This document shows, one piece after another, positions 1-5,895 of a stretch of DNA of 8,809 bases. The stretch is taken from positions 1 through 8,809 of the forward strand of contig CAZNFT010000068.1 in assembly GCA_964572745.1 (NCBI GenBank), given 5' to 3'. Position 1 is the stretch's first letter; each line of letters begins with the position of its first letter. This DNA is from M50B103 sp041667565. GTDB taxonomy: Bacteria; Fidelibacterota; Fidelibacteria; Fidelibacterales; Fidelibacteraceae. The notes under the pieces are model-generated. The model searched no databases and was not told where the DNA came from. It was given only the letters and a program-made list of their open reading frames with translations. The position numbers and the translations under genes were made by a program.

Positions 1-181
1 ATATAATATTTGCTGATTGTCAAGCTGTTAAAACTAGGAACAATCTCAAACACCATAAAAATGTACAAATCTCGCGTTTAGTGTGCGGATATGCTCGGAT
101 AAATTGTGTTTAGTATATAAAAAACCTTGGTAAACAAGATTGCGATATTAAAATATGACGAATAGATCAATTCTCATAGAG

Positions 182-220
182 ATCCTGAACCCCGATGCCC
201 TGCGGTCATCGTTTCAGGAT
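182..220. repeat. Short inverted repeat (ATCCTGAA / TTCAGGAT)
   Basis: Eight-base arms ATCCTGAA (182-189) and TTCAGGAT (213-220) are perfectly complementary. A nested GATG (194-197) / CATC (207-210) pair lies inside the loop. The form resembles the dispersed 'CAGGATGAC'-type palindromes seen in many bacterial genomes, but no second copy is present in this window. Confidence 0.6.
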
Positions 221-276
221 GACGATAATTATTGGTTTAAACCTAAGGCTATTGATAAATTTATTAGATAAAGCAA

Positions 277-296
277 GGAAGGGCCTAGCCCCTTCC
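277..296. repeat. GC-rich hairpin (GGAAGGG / CCCTTCC)
   Basis: Seven-base perfect arms (277-283 and 290-296) with a six-base loop stand out in an AT-rich setting. No T-run follows on either strand, so a terminator role is not supported. It is probably a dispersed palindrome. Confidence 0.55.
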
Positions 297-331
297 CTAC
301 ATATTTCATTCTTAATTCTTAATTAAATTGT

Positions 332-383
332 CAATTGTCCTTTGCCTGTCCTCCGTAGCCTTGTGCGAAGGAGGATCAATTGT
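332..383 (+). repeat. Diverged REP element, forward orientation
   Basis: The core (about 345-376) reads GTCCTCCGTAGCCTTG followed by GCGAAGGAGGAT. It shares the GTCC-CGTAGCCTTG-GGAT framework with the REP hairpins at 4220, 4572 and 5133. TCCTCC (349-354) pairs with GGAGGA (370-375). CAATTG occurs on each side (332-337 and 377-382) and acts as an outer stem. It is a relative of the RAYT-associated family, not an exact copy. Confidence 0.6.
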
Positions 384-390
384 CGACTAT

Positions 391-423
391 TCCTTCGCCG
401 AGATCTCCCAAGCTACGCTCCTT
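391..423 (-). repeat. REP-core remnant, reverse orientation
   Basis: Read on the minus strand this gives AAGGAGCGTAGCTTGG, then a GAGATCT-containing interruption, then CGGCGAAGGA. That is the REP core framework (CGTAGC-TTGG-GCGAAGGA) with an insertion. With the forward element at 332-383 it makes a head-to-head REP pair resembling a BIME (bacterial interspersed mosaic element). The match is degenerate, so confidence is modest. Confidence 0.4.
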
Positions 424-557
424 AGAAACTAGGGTGGATACAGTATTTCGCAAGGGCAAGTAGCTGACAGATCTAGCAGAATGAAAATATAAAAATTATA
501 TTTAATTAAATGTTAAATGATAAACTCTTAAGCAATTTTTCTTGGAATGAATAGATC

Positions 558-575
558 TCTCCACTTCGGTCGAGA
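558..575. repeat. TTCG-loop hairpin within a dispersed palindrome
   Basis: TCTCCAC (558-564) pairs with GTCGAGA (569-575) at six of seven positions around a TTCG tetraloop. The surrounding AGATCTCTCC...GTCGAGATGACA wording is a familiar dispersed-repeat type. No T-tract follows. Confidence 0.45.
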
Positions 576-614
576 TGACATGCCTTTTTGCATTTTCATT
601 TAATTCTCAACTAT

Positions 615-643
615 AAAAAATAGGCGAACATTCAAGTGCGCCT
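615..643 (-). terminator. Intrinsic terminator downstream of the large exported-protein gene
   Basis: Read on the minus strand, AGGCG and CGCCT form a five-base GC-rich stem (arms 622-626 and 639-643), followed after one base by six T residues (615-620). It lies about 107 bases past the stop at 750, where a terminator for that gene is expected. The plus-strand side also has a T-rich tail (644-660), so it may be bidirectional. The short stem and 12-base loop make it moderate in strength. Confidence 0.55.
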
Positions 644-688
644 CTACTTTATATTTTTTTCTGAGTGTCTCTACATTTTACATCTTTC

Positions 689-744
689 GACCAGCCAGCA
701 GACCTTCTCCCGAAACTTCGGGATCAGGTACCAGCAGGCAGGTC
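689..744. repeat. 56-bp imperfect inverted repeat at the 3' end of the large gene
   Basis: The whole stretch folds on itself: GACC...AGCAGACC...TCCCGAA on one side pairs with TTCGGGA...GGTACC...GGTC on the other, with a perfect central TCCCGAA/TTCGGGA stem (708-714 and 717-723). It begins six bases after the stop codon. No T-run adjoins it, so it is not a typical intrinsic terminator. It may protect the mRNA 3' end from exonucleases or be a REP-like insertion. Confidence 0.6.
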
Positions 745-749
745 ATGTT

Positions 750-3700
750 CTAAAGATCACCGCCCAGCGAAAACAACCATCGTGGACTCGAAAAGCCGTC
801 GCCATTATATTCCCAGGCGCAATCGATGCGTAAAAGCGCAAAACCAAGGTAAACACGAATACCCGCACCGACTGAACCGATCATATCATCCCAGGTGTTT
901 CCGATCATCCAAGCGCCATTTTCAACCAGTTGTAAATCACCGGTCCATGCGGCACCCAGATCGGCAAACAACACACCGCGGACCTGGAAGAATCGAAGTG
1001 GTGGAAAACCAAATTTTGCATATTCAATAAAGGGAAATCTGAATTCAGCATTCATCAACATAAATTTATTGCCCCAGGTCTGGAACATAGCCGCTCCACG
1101 GACCGGCATAATATATTCACTCAGATAATACATGCTTAACTGCTGTGAAAAACTTTCTCCGCTATCACCAAATATGGGTGCATTGGGATTATAAACATAG
1201 TTGATCCAGTTATCAACTCCACCTAACAAGAAAGTTTGAGGATTTGGTCCAAAAGAGAGACCACCGTTAAAACGGAAGGCTAAATGGTAATTATTCGTTA
1301 TTTTAAAATACTGTCTAAAATCAAGCTTTGCGCTATAAAACTCCGGAGTTTTATGAGTAATTTTAGGTGACATCTCAAAACTCAGACGATAGCGATTACC
1401 GTCCATGGGTCCGGTGTAGGAAAAAATGGTATTATCTTTTACAAGAGCAACTTCTGCACGGTATTCATGAATATCTTCATCATACTGAGCTGTGATTTCC
1501 TGGTTATTATCTAATAGATCTCGTTTTACATAGTAATAGGAGTTATTCAACTCAAAGCGCAAATATCTACTGATGGGATAATCAGCAATCAAATGCATGC
1601 TTCTATTAGTATAGCGCGTCACAAAATAACCATAAGGATTTGTCTCGGATATTACACCCGGGATATATGTCATATAATTATCTGACTGATTCTGTAAAAC
1701 AATACCGAAATTCGGTCTGTATTTGCGGTAATAGTAAGCAAGTGCATAATCCGAGTTTTTCAGGTCAATATATAGATCTGTTCCGATATAAACCTGATGA
1801 TCTCCCATAACATCGGAAAACATAAAGGTCGCCTGTCCCTGCATCCCATAAAAAGTAGAATATCCAAATTGATTATCAACAAGATCTAAAGAAAAGCGGG
1901 TCTTATAGGGCTTATCAATATATTTTCCTTCTTCATCGATGATCTCTGTAGAATCCAATTCAACTATCTGCGAATCAGGAGCATCCGTTCCCAAAGCATA
2001 GCTAGGGACAAACACATAATTTGTGTAATCTGCTCTTCGATATATTTCATCATCGCCTTTTATGATGCTTCGCTTTTCTTTGACATCTTCCTCACCCTTG
2101 GCCAATGCTAATTCTCTCTCTTGTCTCATTGAGCTTTCTGTAAGGTCAAAGGGAGATTCAAGAGATGTTTGGCGATAAAGTGTATTAGCCAGATCTTTTG
2201 CTTCCATTTTAAAGGGATCGTTCATACGGAAAATATCCCAACCATAATCCTGAAAGGCGCAAAATATCAAATTCTTGCCAGTTTTATCAAGATTAAGGTG
2301 GAAAATTCCACCGACGACATTGGTGATAGGATAAGCCTCTTCATTCCTGGGCTTAAGATAAATATTTTGAATACCGTTGGCGTCCGAAGTATAGACCAAA
2401 CCTCTATCAAGAGGATCGGAAAAAGGATAATCTTCGTCAAAATCGGTTTGAGTCAGGGCTATTTTTTCTTTGGTTTTAACATTCAGCTGATAAATATCGC
2501 TCTGGTAAGGATGGCGCGGATCACGATATTCGGGGGATTTCAGTCGCTCACTCGCATAGACAATTCGCTCACCACAATGGCACCACTGAGGATTACTATC
2601 ACCTTCCGGATCATTGCTGAGGTTCACCAAGATCTTATCATCCAGATCATAGATAAAAATGTCACTCTGCGATCCGGTATTACCGGTAAATGCGATCAAA
2701 GAATTATCTGTGGGATGAAATGCTGCGGAATAGATCCCTTGTAATTCCGGGATGGGATAAAATTCTTGCTTGCCTTTTTCAACATCGACTAAAACCAAAG
2801 CATCGTACTGACCACTTTTAGCTGCAAAAACAATGTGTTTGGAATCGGCTGACCAGGAAATACCCGGAGACAGCCATTTTAGTTCTTCCAGACTTGCCTT
2901 GCGTTGTCCACGAACCAATCGCCGGATATTTTCTCCATCTTGCACATCCATGAGATAAATATCGGCATAGCCCTTTCTATCACTTAAAAATGCTATTTTA
3001 TCACCCGAAGGAGAAATGGCGGGAGCGAGATTCTGGTAATTCTTGTCTTTTTTATGATTTGTTAATCGTACCGATATATTTGAAATATCCTCAGTCATAC
3101 TAATATCCGGCCAATATGTTTTCTTGAGATAATGATGCCATTCCGAAGTAAATTCTTCTTTAGACATATTAAAAGAAAACTGTATGGCTTTATTGACATC
3201 ATGATACGCTTTGAGCTTGGTGTAAAATTCGGTGAGTTTTTGATATCCGTAAGTTTCTCTGATGAATTTAAAAATACTCTGTCCGCCTTTATAAGCATAA
3301 TAGCCGGTTAAAGCCTCCAGAGGATAGGCCTCAAACCGAGAATTATAAGCAAAATCCCGCATGAACATATCCGCTTCGGTATCCCAGCGCGATGATTCAT
3401 ATTCCGCAGATCCCTCAGCCAACCATAATGGAATATTGAGTCTGACCGCTCCGGAAATAAGCGATTGTATGCTTCCGCTATAATACAAATCGTTCATAAA
3501 AGCATGAATAAGCTCGTGATGTATAACGTGTCGAAAAGCCCTATAAGAGCCCTCAAAAGGTACGACTACCCTATTCTTGAATAATTCTGTAAAACCGCCC
3601 ACTCCTTCAGGCATGAAAGAATTCGTGGTATTGGTTTGCTGAAAATCGCTATGACTATCATAGACAATAATGGCGTAACGTTTCTTGAGGTCCCAGTCAA

Positions 3701-3914
3701 GAAGAGTGGAAATAGATTCATAAGCTGCCTCGGCAGCTTCTGCACAAAAATCTGAAATAGCTTTATTATCACCATTAAAATAGATATTGAAATGCTTACT
3801 CTGAATAAAATTCCAGTCAAAGACATCATATTGAACTTTATTTTGACCAAATTGAGCAAATAATGTCGCGACCAACAAAATGATAAGCATCGTAATTTTA
3901 AAGAAATATTTCAT
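750..3914 (-). CDS. Exported peptidase-like / TolB propeller / Omp85-like barrel protein
   Basis: 1054 residues in three modules after a signal peptide (about 1-20, hydrophobic core IILLVATLFA). Residues about 30-275 look like a gluzincin (peptidase MA type) domain: HELIH at 133-137 would bind zinc, with AEGSAEY (166-172) supplying the third ligand. Residues about 290-565 carry six TolB/PD40-type repeats of the form 'SPSGDKIAFLSD...DIYLMD', enough for a six-bladed propeller. A charged linker (about 570-670) leads to a beta-rich region (about 672-1054) resembling an Omp85/surface-antigen barrel, including FLLGG, a NAEFRFPF strand and a 'FADLGAAW' strand. The loop-6 VRG[YF] signature of true Omp85 translocases is not seen. 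Substrate and role are unknown: a surface protease or outer-membrane assembly role is inference. The ATG start fits the signal peptide and has a weak GAGA upstream. Transcription probably ends at 615-643. Confidence 0.88.
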   Translation of the reverse strand: MKYFFKITMLIILLVATLFAQFGQNKVQYDVFDWNFIQSKHFNIYFNGDNKAISDFCAEAAEAAYESISTLLDWDLKKRYAIIVYDSHSDFQQTNTTNSFMPEGVGGFTELFKNRVVVPFEGSYRAFRHVIHHELIHAFMNDLYYSGSIQSLISGAVRLNIPLWLAEGSAEYESSRWDTEADMFMRDFAYNSRFEAYPLEALTGYYAYKGGQSIFKFIRETYGYQKLTEFYTKLKAYHDVNKAIQFSFNMSKEEFTSEWHHYLKKTYWPDISMTEDISNISVRLTNHKKDKNYQNLAPAISPSGDKIAFLSDRKGYADIYLMDVQDGENIRRLVRGQRKASLEELKWLSPGISWSADSKHIVFAAKSGQYDALVLVDVEKGKQEFYPIPELQGIYSAAFHPTDNSLIAFTGNTGSQSDIFIYDLDDKILVNLSNDPEGDSNPQWCHCGERIVYASERLKSPEYRDPRHPYQSDIYQLNVKTKEKIALTQTDFDEDYPFSDPLDRGLVYTSDANGIQNIYLKPRNEEAYPITNVVGGIFHLNLDKTGKNLIFCAFQDYGWDIFRMNDPFKMEAKDLANTLYRQTSLESPFDLTESSMRQERELALAKGEEDVKEKRSIIKGDDEIYRRADYTNYVFVPSYALGTDAPDSQIVELDSTEIIDEEGKYIDKPYKTRFSLDLVDNQFGYSTFYGMQGQATFMFSDVMGDHQVYIGTDLYIDLKNSDYALAYYYRKYRPNFGIVLQNQSDNYMTYIPGVISETNPYGYFVTRYTNRSMHLIADYPISRYLRFELNNSYYYVKRDLLDNNQEITAQYDEDIHEYRAEVALVKDNTIFSYTGPMDGNRYRLSFEMSPKITHKTPEFYSAKLDFRQYFKITNNYHLAFRFNGGLSFGPNPQTFLLGGVDNWINYVYNPNAPIFGDSGESFSQQLSMYYLSEYIMPVRGAAMFQTWGNKFMLMNAEFRFPFIEYAKFGFPPLRFFQVRGVLFADLGAAWTGDLQLVENGAWMIGNTWDDMIGSVGAGIRVYLGFALLRIDCAWEYNGDGFSSPRWLFSLGGDL

Positions 3915-4146
3915 GATTTTCTCAATGTTAATGATCAGTCAATGCGCTAGAGTAGTGATAGTTTCATTTATACTCTATAATTTTCCAAAACTTAGCAAGT
4001 TATTGAAAACTATCAAAGCTTAAATTCAATAATTGATTTGCATTGTTTTTTTACAAAGACAGATCAAACCCTTCGATAGATCCTATATCGATAAAAATGG
4101 ATTATTTAAACACAGCATAAAACCCTTAAATATATGATTTCTGCCT
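3915..4146. other. 5' non-coding region of the large gene
   Basis: No coding sequence is visible. The minus-strand leader carries an AT-rich TATAGAGTATAAAT (about 3966-3979) that could hold a -10 element, but I find no convincing -35 at proper spacing, so no promoter is called. A nine-base inverted repeat (3956-4015) brackets this AT-rich stretch. Confidence 0.4.
3956..4015. repeat. Inverted repeat bracketing the AT-rich leader of the large gene
   Basis: TGATAGTTT (3956-3964) and AAACTATCA (4007-4015) are perfect nine-base complements 42 bases apart. They lie about 40-100 bases upstream of the large gene's ATG. They could form a leader stem-loop or be a pair of operator half-sites. Chance cannot be excluded. 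Confidence 0.35.
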
Positions 4147-4172
4147 GGGAGACGCACATGACATGTGCTCCC
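4147..4172. repeat. Bulged palindrome next to composite repeat A
   Basis: GCACATG (4154-4160) and CATGTGC (4162-4168) pair around a single A. GGGA (4147-4150) and TCCC (4169-4172) extend the stem past a three-base GAC bulge. It begins with the same GAGACGC wording as the palindromes of the composite repeats and is probably a partly degraded member of that family. Confidence 0.55.
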
Positions 4173-4173
4173 T

Positions 4174-4316
4174 AGACGCGCCTTAGCGCGTCTCTACAGA
4201 CGGCCTATATTAGAGGGCACCACACGCCGACCTGTCCTTCGTAGCCTTGGCGCAGTAGGATGGCGTGTGGCGATTTGATCAATGAATACTTGTACAGACG
4301 CACTAAGGTGTATCTC
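4174..4316 (+). repeat. Composite palindrome-REP-palindrome repeat, copy A
   Basis: In order: palindrome AGACGCGC/GCGCGTCT (4174-4181, 4186-4193); spacer; REP hairpin with perfect nine-base arms CCACACGCC (4220-4228) and GGCGTGTGG (4262-4270) enclosing GTCCTTCGTAGCCTTGGCG; spacer; and a degenerate palindrome AGACGCAC...GGTGTATCT (4296-4315). Bases 4220-4316 match 5135-5231 with only two differences (4280 and 4285). The repeat overlaps the 3' end of the RAYT gene and supplies its TAG stop and last few codons. Confidence 0.9.
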
Positions 4317-4956
4317 TGCTTAAATTCTGTTTCTGGAATGTCTTGGGATTAGTTATTATGTATCTTTTAGTGTTATCAAATTCAATGTCAGATCTTATAA
4401 TTTTATCATAAAATCTAGCTTTCCATTTAAAGGGAAGATTGTTTTGCTTACAATACCTTGTTACCGCACCTTTGTATTGATTAATAACCAAAGAAATTGA
4501 ATTTTTCTTAAGATGAGATCCTTTTTGAGACGTGCTATAGCACGTCTCTACTTGTATCATCTTATCTTGGCGCATCACGCCGACCTGTCCTTCGTAGCCT
4601 TGGCGCAGTGGATGGCGTGATGCAATTGGAATCTTAGTAGTTTGTATAGACGCGCTATGGGGCGTCTCTTTTTCTAATCGCTTATTAATTTCTAAAAGTA
4701 AATGAACGTGATCCGGCATAACAATATGCGCATGGTCGACAATAAACGAAAAATGTTCAGGAATATTAAGTATATATTCTTCAGCAATTAGGCCGATGGA
4801 ATTTAATATCATTTCACCATTCACAATTCCCCCAAATATATTACCCTTGTTTTTTGCGTTTATTGTGATAAAATATTTTCCTTCATGGGAATAATCCCAT
4901 TCTCGAAGACGTAGAGTGTCTACATGATATTTATCATGATAAAATTTCCGTCCCAT
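4303..4956 (-). CDS. REP-associated tyrosine transposase (RAYT, Y1/IS200-like)
   Basis: 217-residue single-strand DNA transposase of the Y1 HUH superfamily. Such enzymes bind and cleave REP hairpins. The amino half has the family pattern: WDYSHEGKYFITI (20-32), FGGIVNGEM, then the HUH motif in MPDHVHLLL (H83, H85). The catalytic tyrosine is Y161 in NQYKGAVTR. The carboxy half ends in the usual WKARFYDKIIR...YIITNPKTF. Residues about 97-147 (ETPHSASIQ ... VETCYSTSQ) are not family sequence but an in-frame composite repeat. Without them the protein would be about 166 residues, the usual RAYT length. The last residues (SRDTP) come from repeat copy A. All expected catalytic residues are present, so the gene looks intact; activity with the insert is unknown. 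The ATG has no Shine-Dalgarno, but promoter-like hexamers abut it. Confidence 0.93.
   Translation of the reverse strand: MGRKFYHDKYHVDTLRLREWDYSHEGKYFITINAKNKGNIFGGIVNGEMILNSIGLIAEEYILNIPEHFSFIVDHAHIVMPDHVHLLLEINKRLEKETPHSASIQTTKIPIASRHPLRQGYEGQVGVMRQDKMIQVETCYSTSQKGSHLKKNSISLVINQYKGAVTRYCKQNNLPFKWKARFYDKIIRSDIEFDNTKRYIITNPKTFQKQNLSRDTP
4528..4667 (+). repeat. Composite repeat, internal copy inside the RAYT coding sequence
   Basis: It has the same plan and orientation as copies A and B. The perfect 22-base palindrome GAGACGTGCTATAGCACGTCTC occupies 4527-4548. The REP hairpin has ten-base arms GCATCACGCC (4572-4581) and GGCGTGATGC (4614-4623). The second palindrome is AGACGC/GCGTCT (4648-4653, 4662-4667). 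The outer REP stem differs from A and B (ATCACGCC against CACACGCC) but the change is compensated on the other arm, which supports a selected structure. The core lacks one A (GTGGAT instead of GTAGGAT). It is translated as roughly RAYT residues 97-144. Confidence 0.9.
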
Positions 4957-4961
4957 AACAA

Positions 4962-4990
4962 AATAAACAAAAATTAGTCATGAAAATCAA
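4962..4990 (-). promoter_or_regulatory. Candidate promoter of the RAYT gene
   Basis: On the minus strand TTGATT (4985-4990) and TTTATT (4962-4967) are separated by 17 bases, each matching four of six consensus positions. The -10 ends five bases before the ATG, which would give a leaderless or nearly leaderless transcript and agrees with the missing Shine-Dalgarno. In AT-rich DNA such matches also arise by chance. Confidence 0.35.
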
Positions 4991-5005
4991 TGCCTAATAT
5001 TAAGG

Positions 5006-5021
5006 TGTGATGTGTATCACA
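5006..5021. promoter_or_regulatory. CRP-like operator palindrome upstream of the RAYT gene
   Basis: TGTGATGTGTATCACA is an exact TGTGA-N6-TCACA, the classic CRP site arrangement. Its centre lies about 57 bases before the RAYT ATG and 24 bases before the candidate -35, roughly where a class I activator site would sit. On the plus strand six T residues follow (5022-5027), so it could instead act as a weak terminator hairpin. No CRP gene is in the window. Confidence 0.4.
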
Positions 5022-5088
5022 TTTTTTATCACTTTTAGTATTATTTAGACGCTCCATAGAATATTTACGTATATGTATTATGCATACG

Positions 5089-5231
5089 AGACGCGCCTTG
5101 GCGCGTCTTTACTGGTAGCTTTTCTAGGAGGGCGCCACACGCCGACCTGTCCTTCGTAGCCTTGGCGCAGTAGGATGGCGTGTGGCGATTTGATTAATGC
5201 ATACTTGTACAGACGCACTAAGGTGTATCTC
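5089..5231 (+). repeat. Composite palindrome-REP-palindrome repeat, copy B
   Basis: Palindrome AGACGCGCC/GGCGCGTCT (5089-5097, 5100-5108) with a two-base loop; spacer; REP hairpin with perfect eleven-base arms CGCCACACGCC (5133-5143) and GGCGTGTGGCG (5177-5187); spacer; degenerate palindrome AGACGCAC...GGTGTATCT (5211-5230). It lies about 130 bases upstream of the RAYT ATG and between the RAYT gene and tmk. It is near-identical to copy A over 97 bases and shares the same degenerate third element, so one copy probably derives from the other. A further GACGC-like fragment follows at 5240-5262. Confidence 0.9.
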
Positions 5232-5289
5232 GAAAAAATGCGTCTCGCCGGGGTGTGTCTCTTAAGATATGTTTTTTATCTCTAAATAT

Positions 5290-5895
5290 TTACTTCAAAT
5301 ATTCTTCAATTTTATTTATAACTTCCTTATGTATCTCTAGGATACTTCGATTTCCATCTATCAAGATACAGCGTTCTGGTTCTGCTTTGGCTAATTCATG
5401 ATATCCATGACGGACTTTCTCGCGGAATTCGCGTCCTTCAACTTCCATGCGATCGGCTTTGCCAATTCGCTGTGCACATACTTCAATATCCGTATCAATA
5501 ATAAAGCATAGATCAGGGACAAGATTATGAGCACCAATCATATTTAAGGTATTAATTAGATCTTTAGGTAATTTGCGACCATAGCCCTGATAAGCTGTCG
5601 TAGAATCATAAAAACGATCAGAGATAACTATACCACCTTTTTTTAAATGTGGTTCTATCTCCTCGGAAACAAGTTGCGAGCGAGCAGCAGCATAAAGTAA
5701 GAGCTCAGTTGTCGCATCCATTTCTTTATGCTTATTATCTAAAAGAACGGCACGAACTGCATTCCCTATTACTGTATGCCCAGGGTCAAAACAGTGGAGA
5801 ACATCATATTTTTCCGACAGATATTCTACACATCTTTTTGCCTGTTCACTTTTACCGGAGCCATCAATACCTTCGAAAGTAATAAACATTTGCAT
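5290..5895 (-). CDS. tmk: Thymidylate kinase (dTMP kinase)
   Basis: Transfers the ATP gamma-phosphate to dTMP, giving dTDP for DNA synthesis; cytosolic. 201 residues, normal for the family. The P-loop is FEGIDGSGKS (7-16). The DRFYDSTTAYQGYGR segment (93-107) carries the DR[FY] motif and the thymidine-binding region. A LID-like stretch, RIGKADRME (143-151), follows. FIIDTD (131-136) is the usual strand before the LID. One departure: the conserved R-E-P-G-G-T segment reads F-D-P-G-H-T (36-41). Two in-frame ATGs exist, at 5895 and 5889. The second gives the usual MFITFEG start and has GGGA five bases upstream, so it may be the real start. It lies downstream of rnr on the same strand, but the 397-base gap argues against tight co-transcription. 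Confidence 0.95.
   Translation of the reverse strand: MQMFITFEGIDGSGKSEQAKRCVEYLSEKYDVLHCFDPGHTVIGNAVRAVLLDNKHKEMDATTELLLYAAARSQLVSEEIEPHLKKGGIVISDRFYDSTTAYQGYGRKLPKDLINTLNMIGAHNLVPDLCFIIDTDIEVCAQRIGKADRMEVEGREFREKVRHGYHELAKAEPERCILIDGNRSILEIHKEVINKIEEYLK

Larger units (their letters stand above)
1..614. other. Gene-free region with scattered palindromic repeats
   Basis: I see no credible coding sequence on either strand. Bases 1-180 are AT-rich with nothing recognisable. From about 180 onward the stretch holds unrelated short inverted repeats (182-220, 277-296, 332-383, 391-423, 558-575), each listed separately. It lies beyond the terminator of the large minus-strand gene, so it looks like a repeat landing zone between transcription units. 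No tRNA-like or rRNA-like sequence was seen. Confidence 0.6.

Noticed and set aside
1..749. tRNA or other structured RNA gene in the leftmost region
   Set aside because: No T-arm GTTCGA-like element or cloverleaf was found. The palindromes there are short and independent.
636..1128. Three overlapping plus-strand open frames near the 3' end of the large gene
   Set aside because: They are antisense to the barrel-encoding region and cross the inverted repeat and terminator. There is no ribosome site or recognisable domain.
2169..2744. A 191-codon plus-strand open frame
   Set aside because: It lies entirely antisense to the propeller region of the large gene, whose domain match is clear. The predicted peptide is low-complexity, isoleucine-rich and unrecognisable.
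3960..3985. Promoter for the large gene at TATAGAGTATAAAT
   Set aside because: A -10-like sequence is present, but no acceptable -35 occurs at 16-18 bases.
4303..4956. Classical insertion sequence with terminal inverted repeats and target duplication
   Set aside because: Y1 transposases do not use terminal inverted repeats. The flanks are direct copies of a REP-bearing unit, and no target duplication could be defined.
4174..5231. CRISPR array from the three repeated units
   Set aside because: Repeats are about 143 bases, spaced hundreds of bases apart, one is within a gene, and there are no uniform spacers or cas genes.
5233..5262. Intrinsic terminator for tmk (GAGACGC then six T on the minus strand)
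   Set aside because: The T-run is present, but the preceding GTCTC...GTCTC sequence is a direct rather than inverted repeat, so no convincing stem forms.
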